Source: CALROG01 sp943369755
GTDB lineage: Bacteria; Pseudomonadota; Gammaproteobacteria; Burkholderiales; Burkholderiaceae_C
Direction: 5' to 3'
Length of the DNA: 64,000 nt
Assembly (NCBI GenBank): GCA_943369755.1
Contig: CALROG020000010.1
Coordinates: 1 to 64,000 of the forward strand
In this document: positions 55,801-63,690 of the stretch, piece after piece
Position numbering within the stretch: position 1 is the first letter of the stretch
Layout of the letters: every line of letters begins with the position of its first letter
The notes under the pieces: generated by a model
Database searches by the model: none
Told to the model about the DNA's origin: nothing
Seen by the model: only the letters and a program-made list of their open reading frames with translations
Program-made: the position numbers and the translations under genes

Positions 55801-56850
55801 ATGCAGTCCGTGAGCGCTCCCGCACTGCGCGGCGGCCTGCTGGCGCTCGCGGCTGCCGTGCTGTTTGGCATGAGTACGCCGTTGCTGCAGCACCTGGGTG
55901 CCGGGCTGGGCCCCTTCAGCACCGCTGCGCTGCTGTATGCAGGCGCAGCGTGCTTTGCTGCAGTAACCCGCCGCGCGGCCGATGCAGAAGCCCGCCTTAA
56001 ACGCGCCGACTGGCCCCGCTTGCTGGCCATGGCCGCTTTCGGCGCGGTGCTGGGCCCAGTGGCGCTGGCCTGGGGCCTGCAGCACACCAGCGGGGCCAGC
56101 GCATCGCTGATGCTCACGTTGGAGGCGGGCTTCACCGCCGTGCTGGCCTGGCACCTGTACGGCGAGACCATGGACCGGCGCGTGGCGCTCGCGATGCTGC
56201 TGCTGGTCTTGGGCGGCGTGGCGCTGGTGGCCGGGCAGGGCCTCTCAGGCCAGGTGCAGTTGCTGGGCCTGCTGGCGGTGCTGGTGGCTACGGCGGCCTG
56301 GGGCGTGGACAACAGCCTGTCGCGCGCGTTGGCCGACCGCGACCCAGGCCAGGTGATTCTGTTCAAGGCCGCGCTGGGTGCGACAGCCACGCTGACGCTG
56401 GCGGCCGGCACCGGCGAGCCGCTTCCTGGTGCGGGCGCGGCGCTCGGACTGTTGGCCGTTGGTGCCAGCGGCTATGGGCTGAGCCTGCGCTTTTACCTGT
56501 TGGCACAGCGCACATTTGGCGCGGCGCGCACGGGTTCGGTATTCGCGTTTGCGCCCTTCATTGGGGCCATGGGTGCACTGGCTCTGGGCGAGCGTTCGCC
56601 CGGGTGGAGCCTGCTGTGCGGCGGCGCTCTGATGCTGGCCGGGGTGGTGCTGCATCTGGCGGAGTCCCACCGTCATGAACACCTGCACGAGGCGCTGGAA
56701 CATGAGCACGCGCACCGCCACGACGATGGCCACCATCAGCACAGCCACAGCCCAATGCCCAATGGCGCACACAGCCACCCCCACCAGCATGGGCCTGTCG
56801 CGCATACCCATGCGCACGTGCCTGACACCCACCACCTGCATCGGCATTGA
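55801..56850 (+). CDS. EamA/DMT-family carrier with a His-rich C-terminal tail
   Basis: Ten-helix drug/metabolite transporter, 349 residues: LAAAVLFGMSTPLLQHLGAG, ALAWGLQHTSGASASLMLTL, LEAGFTAVLAWHLYGETMDR, AARTGSVFAFAPFIGAMGAL. From about residue 293 the cytoplasm- or periplasm-facing tail is mostly histidine with Asp/Glu (HRHEHLHEALEHEHAHRHDD, HSHPHQHGPVAHTHAHVPD), ending LHRH. Such tails in CDF, ZIP and Ni/Co carriers bind divalent metal. ATG 55801 follows the DUF6488 stop closely. Convergent with metW. Confidence 0.85.
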   Translation: MQSVSAPALRGGLLALAAAVLFGMSTPLLQHLGAGLGPFSTAALLYAGAACFAAVTRRAADAEARLKRADWPRLLAMAAFGAVLGPVALAWGLQHTSGASASLMLTLEAGFTAVLAWHLYGETMDRRVALAMLLLVLGGVALVAGQGLSGQVQLLGLLAVLVATAAWGVDNSLSRALADRDPGQVILFKAALGATATLTLAAGTGEPLPGAGAALGLLAVGASGYGLSLRFYLLAQRTFGAARTGSVFAFAPFIGAMGALALGERSPGWSLLCGGALMLAGVVLHLAESHRHEHLHEALEHEHAHRHDDGHHQHSHSPMPNGAHSHPHQHGPVAHTHAHVPDTHHLHRH

Positions 56851-56870
56851 TCTCTGAGCAGACCCCGACC

Positions 56871-57455
56871 TCAGCCGCGCTCAAACCGGAATACCGCCGT
56901 GCCGGCGCGCGCGTTGGGCAGTACCCGCACTTCACGGCCTTCCTGCAGACCAAACGCGTCAAGAATCCGCAATTTGTTTTTGAGCGCCAGTGCTTCAAAG
57001 TCTTTGAAGGTCCCCACCCGGATGTTGGGCGTGTCGTACCACTGGTACGGCAGGCGCCGGGTGACAGGCATGCGCCCGCGCAGCACGCTCAAGCGATTGG
57101 GCCAGTGCGCAAAGTTGGGAAAGGCAACGATGCCGCGGCGGCCCACGCGCGCAGTTTCGCGCAGCATGGTCTCTGCATTGCGCAGGCTTTGCAGCGTGTC
57201 GATTTGCAACACCACATCGAACGAGCCGTCGTCAAACATGGCCAGCCCTTCCTCCAGGTTGAGCTGGATGACATTCACACCACGCCGCACACAGGCCAGC
57301 ACATTGGCGTCAGAGATTTCGATGCCGTAGCCGGTGCAGCCACGTTCACGGCTCAACAAATCAAGCAGCGCGCCGTTGCCACAGCCCAGATCAAGCACCC
57401 GCGAGCCTTCGGGCACCAGCCTGGCGATGGATTGCATGGTCTGGCTGTCGCTCAT
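56871..57455 (-). CDS. metW: Methionine biosynthesis protein MetW
   Basis: SAM-methyltransferase-like fold, 194 residues: QSIARLVPEGSRVLDLGCGN, GALLDLLSREGCTGYGIEI-type region, VNVIQLNLEEGLAMFDDGSF, DVVLQIDTLQSLRNAETMLR. In Burkholderiales and Pseudomonas MetW forms a unit with MetX for efficient homoserine acetylation. The start overlaps metX by four bases. Confidence 0.93.
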   Translation of the reverse strand: MSDSQTMQSIARLVPEGSRVLDLGCGNGALLDLLSRERGCTGYGIEISDANVLACVRRGVNVIQLNLEEGLAMFDDGSFDVVLQIDTLQSLRNAETMLRETARVGRRGIVAFPNFAHWPNRLSVLRGRMPVTRRLPYQWYDTPNIRVGTFKDFEALALKNKLRILDAFGLQEGREVRVLPNARAGTAVFRFERG

Positions 57456-58582
57456 GAGGGTGTTGCCCCTGCGGTGGCTACCCGCTCAAAATACGCCCGC
57501 ACCACGCCCAGGTAACGCGCGTCGTCCAGCAAAAAGGCGTCGTGACCATGGGGCGCGTCAATTTCCGCATAAGCCACGTCACGCCGGTTGTCGAGCAAGG
57601 CCTTGACGATCTCGCGGCTGCGCCGCGGGCTGAAGCGCCAGTCGGTGGTAAAGCTGACCAGCAGAAAGTTGGCGGTAGCGCGCGCCAGCGCCTGGGTGAG
57701 GTTGCCCCCAAAAGCGCGCGCCGGGTCAAAGTAGTCAAGCGCGCGGGTGATCAGCAAATAGGTGTTGGCGTCAAAGTACTCGCTGAACTTGTCGCCCTGG
57801 TAACGCAGATAGCTTTCGATCTGGAATTCAATTTCTTGCGTGCTGTATTTCAGGTCAATGCCATCCCTGAGCTGACGGCCGAACTTCTCGTTCATCACGT
57901 CGTCGCTGAGGTAGGTGATGTGCCCGATCATGCGGGCGATGCGCAGCCCGCGCCTGGGCACCACTCCGTGCTGATAAAAGTGACCCCCATGAAAGTCCGG
58001 GTCGGTCACGATGGCGCGGCGCGCCACCTCGTTGAAGGCGATGTTCTCCGCGTTCAAATTCGGGGCACTGGCCACCACCACGGCATGGCGCACGCGCTGC
58101 GGGTGTTGCAGGGCCCAGCTCAGGGCCTGCATGCCCCCCAGGCTGCCCCCCATCACCGCGGCCAGGGTTTGAATGCCCAGCCGGTCCAGCAGGCGGGCCT
58201 GGGCGTTGACCCAGTCTTCCACCGTGACCACCGGGAATTCTGCCCCGTACACCTTGCCGGTGTCAGGGTTCAGATGCATCGGGCCGGTAGAGCCAAAGCA
58301 GGAGCCAAGATTGTTGACGCCAATGACGAAGAAACGGTTGGTGTCCACCGCTTTGCCGGGGCCGATCATGTTGTCCCACCAACCCTCGCTCTTGTCCTGA
58401 CCCACATAGGTGCCGGCCACATGGTGCGAGGCATTGAGCGCATGGCAGACCAGCACCGCATTGGACTTGTCGGCGTTCAGCGTGCCGTAGGTCTCGTAGG
58501 CCAGTGTGTAGCCGCGCACGGAGGCACCGCTTTGCAGTGCAAGCGGCTCGATGAACTCCATGAATTGAGGCGAAACAACCAT
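57452..58582 (-). CDS. metX: Homoserine O-acetyltransferase
   Basis: Alpha/beta hydrolase-fold acyltransferase of 376 residues: LALQSGASVRGYTLAYETYG, VLVCHALNASHHVAGTY, the nucleophile Ser in AAVMGGSLGGMQALSWAL, and Asp/His in YAEIDAPHGHDAFLLDD. Makes O-acetylhomoserine for methionine synthesis by direct sulfhydrylation. A terminator U-run touches the start codon and a SAM-II riboswitch lies upstream, so SAM should switch it off. No usual Shine-Dalgarno sequence; MEFIEPL at 58561 is a possible later start. Confidence 0.94.
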   Translation of the reverse strand: MVVSPQFMEFIEPLALQSGASVRGYTLAYETYGTLNADKSNAVLVCHALNASHHVAGTYVGQDKSEGWWDNMIGPGKAVDTNRFFVIGVNNLGSCFGSTGPMHLNPDTGKVYGAEFPVVTVEDWVNAQARLLDRLGIQTLAAVMGGSLGGMQALSWALQHPQRVRHAVVVASAPNLNAENIAFNEVARRAIVTDPDFHGGHFYQHGVVPRRGLRIARMIGHITYLSDDVMNEKFGRQLRDGIDLKYSTQEIEFQIESYLRYQGDKFSEYFDANTYLLITRALDYFDPARAFGGNLTQALARATANFLLVSFTTDWRFSPRRSREIVKALLDNRRDVAYAEIDAPHGHDAFLLDDARYLGVVRAYFERVATAGATPS

Positions 58583-58617
58583 AAAAAACCCGGCGTCGCT
58601 AAAGAGGCGAGGCCGGG
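58583..58617 (-). terminator. Attenuator terminator in the metX leader
   Basis: On the minus strand CCCGGCCTCGC and GCGACGCCGGG pair with one mismatch around CTCTTTA, followed by TTTTTT that runs straight into the metX ATG. It is the likely expression platform of the riboswitch just upstream. Confidence 0.8.
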
Positions 58618-58630
58618 AATTCGGGCGTTC

Positions 58631-58681
58631 GTTTCTTTAGCTGAATTTATTGAGCGCCCGCAAGCTGGAGCAAATCGGCGC
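58631..58681 (-). promoter_or_regulatory. SAM-II (SAM-alpha) riboswitch
   Basis: On the minus strand the P1 arms GCGCC (58677-58681) and GGCGC (58654-58658) enclose GATTTGCTCCAGCTTGCG. The conserved 3' part TCAATAAATTCAGCTAAAGA follows. Spacing and the AATAAATnnAGCTAAA stretch match SAM-II aptamers as I know them. Placed in front of metX, a classic SAM-II target. Confidence 0.85.
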
Positions 58682-58695
58682 TAGGGCGGAGTATA

Positions 58696-59259
58696 TCAAC
58701 CCCACCCGGACAGAGCCAGCAAGCCAAGCACCATGAAGATCGCCGCCGAGGCAAGGTGCACCAGCCGAATCGGAACGCGCCGCGTGATGCGCTCACCAAA
58801 CCAGACCACCGGTGTGTTGGCCAGCATCATGCCGACGGTAGTGCCCGCCACCACCCAGGCCCAGGCCTGGTATTGCGCGGCCAGCATCACGGTGGCTATC
58901 TGCGTCTTGTCGCCCATTTCTGCCAGGAAAAACGCCACCAGCGTAGTGCCAAAAACGCCCAGGCGCGGGGCTGTATTGGCATCGCCTGCGTCCAGTTTGT
59001 CGGGGATCAGCATCCACAGGGCCATGCCAATGAACGAGCCACCCAGCAGCCAGCGCAGCGCCTCAGGGCCCATCAGCGTCGTAACCCACGCGCCTGCGGC
59101 ACCGGCCAAAGCGTGGTTGGCGAGTGTGGCGACCAGGATGCCCCACACAATGGGCCAGGGCTTGCGAAACCGTGCCGCCAGCAATAGCGCCAGTAGTTGC
59201 GTTTTGTCGCCCATTTCTGCCAGCGCGACGATACCGGTCGATACCAAAAATGCTTCCAT
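58696..59259 (-). CDS. GDT1/TMEM165-family (UPF0016) cation exporter, MneA-like
   Basis: 187 residues, six membrane segments in two repeats, each with the family ExGDKT motif: ALAEMGDKTQLLALLLAARF (residues about 13-32) and FLAEMGDKTQIATVMLAAQY (about 110-130). Bacterial members such as MneA export Mn2+. Divergent from amtB across about 150 bases. A manganese riboswitch is sometimes found before such genes but I could not see one here. Confidence 0.92.
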   Translation of the reverse strand: MEAFLVSTGIVALAEMGDKTQLLALLLAARFRKPWPIVWGILVATLANHALAGAAGAWVTTLMGPEALRWLLGGSFIGMALWMLIPDKLDAGDANTAPRLGVFGTTLVAFFLAEMGDKTQIATVMLAAQYQAWAWVVAGTTVGMMLANTPVVWFGERITRRVPIRLVHLASAAIFMVLGLLALSGWG

Positions 59260-59321
59260 AGGCAGCGCATCCTACGCGGACGGCCCCTCCCCAGTCTGTA
59301 GGTCAGCGGCTCGCACGATTC

Positions 59322-59337
59322 TGGCGCGCTTTTTGCT
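59322..59337 (+). promoter_or_regulatory. Sigma-54-type promoter of amtB
   Basis: TGGCGCGCTTTTTGCT has the invariant GG and GC (59323-59324 and 59335-59336) with the required ten bases between. It lies about 72 bases before the amtB start, fitting NtrC-controlled expression under nitrogen limitation (inference). Confidence 0.55.
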
Positions 59338-59344
59338 TGGTTTT

Positions 59345-59378
59345 GGTGCGTTTTCGCGGAGCGAACAGAAAACGCACC
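59345..59378. promoter_or_regulatory. Ten-base inverted repeat in the amtB leader
   Basis: GGTGCGTTTT (59345-59354) and AAAACGCACC (59369-59378) are perfect arms around a 14-base loop, extended by one or two flanking bases. It lies after the sigma-54-like promoter and before the AGAGGAG ribosome-binding site, so it could fold in RNA or bind a regulator. Confidence 0.6.
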
Positions 59379-59408
59379 AACTAAAATCATTTTTCCAAAG
59401 AGGAGCAT

Positions 59409-60611
59409 ATGGAAGCACTAAAACAGGGCTCGGACGCGCTGTTCATCCTGCTGGGCGGCATCATGGTGCTGGCCATGCATGCAGGTTTTGCCTTTCTTGA
59501 ACTTGGCACGGTTCGCAAGAAGAACCAGGTCAACGCACTGGTCAAAATCCTGGTGGACTTTTCAGTCTCGACCGTCGTTTACTTCATGGTGGGCTACAGC
59601 GTGGCTTATGGCACCAGCTTTTTTGTCGGGGCCGAACAGCTTGCGCAGAAGAACGGTTACGAGCTGGTTAAATTCTTCTTTTTGCTGACCTTTGCGGCGG
59701 CGATCCCGGCCATCATCTCTGGTGGCATTGCCGAACGCGCGCGGTTCTGGCCACAAATGATTGCCACCGCCGTGATCGTTGGGTTCATCTATCCCCTGTT
59801 CGAGGGCATCGTCTGGAACCAGGGGTTTGGGGTGCAGGCCTGGATCAAGAGCGCCACCGGCGAAGAGTTTCACGACTTTGCGGGCTCCATCGTGGTCCAC
59901 GCAGTCGGCGGCTGGCTGGCACTGCCCGCGGTGCTTTTGCTGGGCGCGCGCGCCAACCGGTACCGCAAAGACGGCGCGATCTCGGCCCACCCGCCGTCCA
60001 ACATTCCGTTCCTGGCGTTGGGTGCCTGGATTCTTACGGTCGGCTGGTTCGGCTTCAACGTGATGAGCGCCCAGACCATCGACAAGATCTCTGGCCTTGT
60101 GGCTGTCAACTCCCTGATGGCCATGGTTGGCGGTACCTTGGCCGCGCTGGCACTGGGCAAGAACGATCCGGGCTTTGTTCACAACGGCCCGCTGGCGGGT
60201 CTGGTCGCGGTGTGCGCGGGCTCCGACCTGATGCACCCACTGGGCGCGCTGGTAACCGGCGCGATTGCCGGGGCCATCTTCGTGGTGATGTTCACCCTCA
60301 CCCAGAACAAGTGGAAGATCGACGATGTGCTGGGCGTCTGGCCGCTGCATGGCCTGTGCGGCGCGTGGGGCGGACTGGCCTGCGGGATTTTTGGAACAAA
60401 AGCCCTGGGCGGGTTGGGTGGGGTGAGTTTTGCCGCGCAGGCCATCGGCACGTTGATGGGCGTTAGCTGGGCGCTAATCGGCGGTTTTGCGGTTTACGGC
60501 TTGATCAAGTTGGTCATGCCCCTGCGCCTGACGCCAGAGGAGGAATACGACGGAGCGGACCTGTCGATCCACAAGATCGGCTCCACACCCGACCGCGAAG
60601 TCAACTGGTAG
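59409..60611 (+). CDS. amtB: Ammonium transporter, Amt family
   Basis: Eleven-helix ammonium channel of 400 residues: MVLAMHAGFAFLELGTVRKK, FFFLLTFAAAIPAIISGGIA, ERARFWPQMIATAVIVGFIY, the conserved Asp in HDFAGSIVVHAVGGWLALPA and the twin pore His (the VVHAVGG region and WPLHGLCGAWGG). There is no cleavable signal. GlnK, often coupled to amtB, is not adjacent. AGAGGAG precedes the ATG. Convergent with the bufferin operon. Confidence 0.95.
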   Translation: MEALKQGSDALFILLGGIMVLAMHAGFAFLELGTVRKKNQVNALVKILVDFSVSTVVYFMVGYSVAYGTSFFVGAEQLAQKNGYELVKFFFLLTFAAAIPAIISGGIAERARFWPQMIATAVIVGFIYPLFEGIVWNQGFGVQAWIKSATGEEFHDFAGSIVVHAVGGWLALPAVLLLGARANRYRKDGAISAHPPSNIPFLALGAWILTVGWFGFNVMSAQTIDKISGLVAVNSLMAMVGGTLAALALGKNDPGFVHNGPLAGLVAVCAGSDLMHPLGALVTGAIAGAIFVVMFTLTQNKWKIDDVLGVWPLHGLCGAWGGLACGIFGTKALGGLGGVSFAAQAIGTLMGVSWALIGGFAVYGLIKLVMPLRLTPEEEYDGADLSIHKIGSTPDREVNW

Positions 60612-60636
60612 GCGGCTAGGCGGGCTGGGTGCTGCG

Positions 60637-61107
60637 CTACAGGCGCGTTGCCAGCCGTTGGTCCAGCGACCAGCGGCTGGGCCCATAGACCGCAAGCCCC
60701 ACCAGGAGCGCGCCCCACAGAATGTGCTGCTGCAACGCGGCCGGGGCAATCTCGCTGAGCGAGATCACGGCAACCACGTTGACCACCGTCAGGCCCAGCG
60801 CCGCGAAACGGCCACCCAGGCCCAACACCAACAACAGGGGCAATGTCAGTTCGCCCACCGTGCCCAGCAATGCTGCCATGGCGGGCGGCAGCAGGGGCAC
60901 CTTGTACTCGTCGGTGAACAGGGCGACGGTGGTGTCCCAGTCGCGCAGCTTGGTCAGGCCAGACAAGAAGAAAACCTGCGCCATATACAACCGCGCCAGC
61001 AAGGCAGCAAGGGGCTGCAACCCGTCCAGCAGTGCGCTGGCGCGTGCCCACAGCAGCAGCATGCGACGCAACCGGCCAGCCGGTGAGGGTGCGTTGATAA
61101 AACTCAT
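60637..61107 (-). CDS. DoxX-family membrane protein of the bufferin operon
   Basis: 156 residues with four membrane segments: LARLYMAQVFFLSGLTKLRD, LGTVGELTLPLLLVLGLGGR, FAALGLTVVNVVAVISLSEI, HILWGALLVGLAVYGPSRW. DoxX proteins are frequent members of bufferin clusters, role unclear, possibly redox or export support. Its start overlaps the bufC stop by four bases. Confidence 0.9.
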   Translation of the reverse strand: MSFINAPSPAGRLRRMLLLWARASALLDGLQPLAALLARLYMAQVFFLSGLTKLRDWDTTVALFTDEYKVPLLPPAMAALLGTVGELTLPLLLVLGLGGRFAALGLTVVNVVAVISLSEIAPAALQQHILWGALLVGLAVYGPSRWSLDQRLATRL

Positions 61108-61928
61108 TCAATACCTCCTGTTTTTTTGCAGGCTTCAAACATTGCCGCTCCAGTGATCAACCCGCTCTGAAAGGCCGACACCAGCCACGCGTTGAAGTCG
61201 ATATCGGGCGCAGCTGCCAGTGCGTCTGCCAACGAAGCCCCTTCGTGAATCGCATCAACAAAGGCGGGCTCACTGCGCTGGGCCAGGCGTAGCTGGGGCT
61301 TGAAGCCCTGGCGCCAGACCAGGGCCACTTCACGCGTACCGGCGCGCAGGCGCTGTCCGGCCTCTTCCAGCGCGGGCTCGCCTTGCTGGTGCGCAAGAAC
61401 GATGCTCACCACCGGCCAGCGGCTTGATACACACGCCGCGCCGGGGCTCAGGCGCAGCACCAGGTTGGCCGGGTCATGAGTGCCCAGCAAGGCGATCGAG
61501 CCGGGGTCCGGAAATGCATCGCCAGCGGTCGCGGCCCGGTGCAGCGCCCACTCCACCCGTGCAACATCGCCCAGATAGGGTTCGTCGGCAAGCTGGGGTG
61601 CTGCCTCGATAAACTCAGGCAAGGCAAAGCCCCACAGCGCGATGTCGCCGGACGCAGGCGCGTTAGCGAGCCAGAAGGCCCGCGCCAGTGCACCGAAGTT
61701 TTCTTCGCCGACCAACTGCGCCACCACGGGGAAAGCGGCAGCCAGCGCGCGCTGCGCCAGCAGGCGCCCGTGGGCCCGGTAGGCCTGCAAGCCCCGTTTC
61801 AGGTCATTTCCGGCTCCAGCCCGCACGGGGATTGCGTGAGCCACTATCAAATTTGTAGCGTCTTCAAGGCTCGGGGCCCATAGCGCCGCCAGCAACGCCT
61901 GTTGCTGCACGGCCAGCGTAGCGCTCAC
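61104..61928 (-). CDS. bufC: DUF2063 protein, bufferin maturation partner BufC
   Basis: 274 residues. N-terminal DUF2063 domain with ALLAALWAPS, GLQAYRAHGRLLAQRALAAA, FPVVAQLVGEENFGALARAF; a second domain follows (DIALWGFALPEFIEAAPQLA, VARVEWALHRAATAGDAFPD). In bufferin systems this protein brings the precursor to BufB. Residues 24-39 (ATNLIVAHAIPVRAGA) are exactly a reversed 48-base element, replacing the usual linker between the first helix and the GLQAYR motif. Overlaps bufB and DoxX genes by four bases each. Confidence 0.9.
   Translation of the reverse strand: MSATLAVQQQALLAALWAPSLEDATNLIVAHAIPVRAGAGNDLKRGLQAYRAHGRLLAQRALAAAFPVVAQLVGEENFGALARAFWLANAPASGDIALWGFALPEFIEAAPQLADEPYLGDVARVEWALHRAATAGDAFPDPGSIALLGTHDPANLVLRLSPGAACVSSRWPVVSIVLAHQQGEPALEEAGQRLRAGTREVALVWRQGFKPQLRLAQRSEPAFVDAIHEGASLADALAAAPDIDFNAWLVSAFQSGLITGAAMFEACKKTGGIE
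61812..61859 (+). repeat. 48-base interspersed element, copy E (inside bufC)
   Basis: GGCTCCAGCCCGCACGGGGA, TTGCGTGAGCCACTATCAAA, TTTGTAGC. Very close to consensus. On the minus strand it is translated as 16 codons from Ala 24 to Ala 39 of BufC. Confidence 0.88.
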
Positions 61929-62785
61929 GCCGGTGCCTCCTGACGCTGTTGGGCCACAGAACGTGCGCTAGCGGCTTCGTCCAGCAACACGGCCAGCGGC
62001 GGAATGTCGGTGTCCCACTCGATCAATGTAGGCACAGCGCCAAAGCGCTGCAGGGCGTGGCTGTAGAGCTGCCAAACCGCAGGGTCGACACGGCTGCCGT
62101 GGTTATCAATGACGATTTCGCCATGCGCGTCGTTGACGCGGCAATGGCCGGCCAGGTGCAGTTCACCCACGGCGGTCGGCGCGATGGCGTCCAGCCACGC
62201 ACGGCAAGCCTGAAGCGGGTCGCTGGCCTGCGCATTGAGCGCATTCACGTAAATATTGTTTACGTCGACCAGCAACTGGCAACCGGTGCGCTGCGCGAGC
62301 TCGCTCAGGAATTGCGGTTCGCCCCTATCGCTGGCAGACCAGCCAAGGTAGGCGGAGAGGTTTTCCACCAGCAGCGTGCGCTGCAGGCGGTCTTGAACGC
62401 GCTGCACATTTGCACACAGCGTGTCCAGCGCGGCAGCGTTGAAAGGGATGGGCAGCAAGTCGGCCGCGTGCATTGGCGCAGCGCCGACCTGGCCTATGGC
62501 AAAACAGGCATGGTCGCTTACCCGCACCGGCTCAATGCGCTCGACCAGCCGGGCGAGCTGTTCAAGGTGCTGCCGGTCGATGCCCGCGGCCGAGCCAAGC
62601 GCCAGACCCACGCCGTGCAGGCTCACCGCATAGTGCTGGCGCGCCTGCATCAGTACCGCGAGCGCTGCGCCGCCATCACCAAAGAAGTTTTCGGAGTGAA
62701 CCTCCAGAAAGTCCAGCGCAGGGCAGGAAGCAAGCACCTCGCCGTAGTGCGGGTGCCGCAGACCGATGCCAACTGGCGGGCGCAT
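61925..62785 (-). CDS. bufB: DUF692-family multinuclear iron enzyme, BufB
   Basis: TIM-barrel iron oxidase of 286 residues, related to MbnB: GIGLRHPHYGEVLASCPALD, DFLEVHSENFFGDGGAALAV, VSLHGVGLALGSAAGIDRQH, DHACFAIG, LLVENLSAYLGWSASD, QLLVDVNNIYVNAL, GELHLAGHC and LIEWDTDIPPLAVLL; the His, Glu and Asp in these are the family metal ligands. In bufferins it oxidises precursor cysteines to thiooxazoles. Lies between bufA and bufC. Confidence 0.93.
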   Translation of the reverse strand: MRPPVGIGLRHPHYGEVLASCPALDFLEVHSENFFGDGGAALAVLMQARQHYAVSLHGVGLALGSAAGIDRQHLEQLARLVERIEPVRVSDHACFAIGQVGAAPMHAADLLPIPFNAAALDTLCANVQRVQDRLQRTLLVENLSAYLGWSASDRGEPQFLSELAQRTGCQLLVDVNNIYVNALNAQASDPLQACRAWLDAIAPTAVGELHLAGHCRVNDAHGEIVIDNHGSRVDPAVWQLYSHALQRFGAVPTLIEWDTDIPPLAVLLDEAASARSVAQQRQEAPA

Positions 62786-62806
62786 GGCGCAGCGCGGCTA
62801 TCGGGT

Positions 62807-63082
62807 TCAGGGCTTCTTGGCTGCCATTTTGGCTTCGTCGGCCGACAAGCCCTTCATGGTTTTGCAACTGCCCTTGGCAACATATTTCCATTCGTCTTTG
62901 CTCATGTCCACCTTTGACTGGCCTGCGCACGAATGGGTGCCCGACAGGTTGGCGCAGTCGTTTTGGCCGGCCTTGGCGATGCCGTAGCACTTTTCTTTTT
63001 CCTGGGCGGCGGCGGGCGCGGCAACCAGCAGGGTAGACAGCAAGGAGGCCGCTGCGGCGGCGACGAGGGCGCGATGGTTCAT
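62807..63082 (-). CDS. bufA: Bufferin precursor (DUF2282), BufA1-type
   Basis: 91 residues: Sec signal MNHRALVAAAAASLLSTLLV...APAAAQ, then a small acidic-basic core with four cysteines (KEKCYGIAKAGQNDCANLSG, THSCAGQSKVDMSKDEWKYV, AKGSCKTMKG). DUF2282 peptides of this pattern are exported, post-translationally modified peptides that bind copper and lower its toxicity. CAGGAGTC lies upstream of the ATG. First gene of bufA-bufB-bufC-doxX; the thioredoxin-like gene lies 89 bases further upstream. Confidence 0.92.
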   Translation of the reverse strand: MNHRALVAAAAASLLSTLLVAAPAAAQEKEKCYGIAKAGQNDCANLSGTHSCAGQSKVDMSKDEWKYVAKGSCKTMKGLSADEAKMAAKKP

Positions 63083-63171
63083 GAAAGACTCCTGTAAAAA
63101 GACAAATGAAACAGATTTTGGCCAACGCGATCCCGGCTGGCTAAGCCTTGGTAGCACTGCGCCCGGCTTTC

Positions 63172-63690
63172 TTACAGCAACTCGGCAATCTTGTCCCAGG
63201 CCTCTGGCGGAATACGCCCGGTGTAGCGCTCCACAATCTTGCCGGTCTTGTCGATCAACCACGCTGCGGGTAGCTGCGCTGGTTTGCCGATGTTGTCCTT
63301 AAAGCCGGGCTCGCCAGTCCAAAGTTGGACAAAGCGCTGCTTGAGGGGCACGGTACGCGAAATGATCTGTTCATAGGACTGCAAGTCCTGCACATTGCGG
63401 TCCGTGCTGACCAACACCAGTTCAAACGGTTTGCCAACCCAGCCCTCGTAGTTTTGCCGCAGCTCGGGCATCTTGTCGCGGCACACCGCGCAGCCAGTGG
63501 CCCAGTACATCAGCAAAACAACCTTGCCCCGCTGCGAGGCCAATGTGAATGGCCGGCCGTCCAGGGTTTTGCCCTCCACCACCGGGGTCTGGCCAATGGC
63601 TGCCACTGGCAGCGGGGCGGGAGGGCTTTGCGCGCCCGCCAGCGGCGACAGGGCGAAAACCAGCAGGGCAAGGAGAAGGTTTGAGGTCAT
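63172..63690 (-). CDS. TlpA/thioredoxin-like periplasmic protein
   Basis: 172 residues with signal MTSNLLLALLVFALSPLAGA. Thioredoxin fold with the active site Cys-Ala-Val-Cys in LLMYWATGCAVCRDKMPELR, preceded by TLDGRPFTLASQRGKVV (AhpC/TSA-like) and followed by the cis-Pro region LPAAWLIDKTGKIVERYTG. It could reduce disulfides or help deliver copper. Same strand as bufA and 89 bases away; link to bufferin is by position only. Confidence 0.87.
   Translation of the reverse strand: MTSNLLLALLVFALSPLAGAQSPPAPLPVAAIGQTPVVEGKTLDGRPFTLASQRGKVVLLMYWATGCAVCRDKMPELRQNYEGWVGKPFELVLVSTDRNVQDLQSYEQIISRTVPLKQRFVQLWTGEPGFKDNIGKPAQLPAAWLIDKTGKIVERYTGRIPPEAWDKIAELL

Noticed and set aside
57955..58000. GCAGCCCGCGCCTGG in metX as another element copy
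   Set aside because: Only the opening bases match; the rest has no similarity and encodes ordinary metX sequence.
59260..59320. Manganese (yybP-ykoY) riboswitch before the GDT1-type gene
   Set aside because: GC-rich leader with CTGGGGAGGGGC and GCTGACC is suggestive, but I could not assemble the conserved helices; a covariance search would decide.
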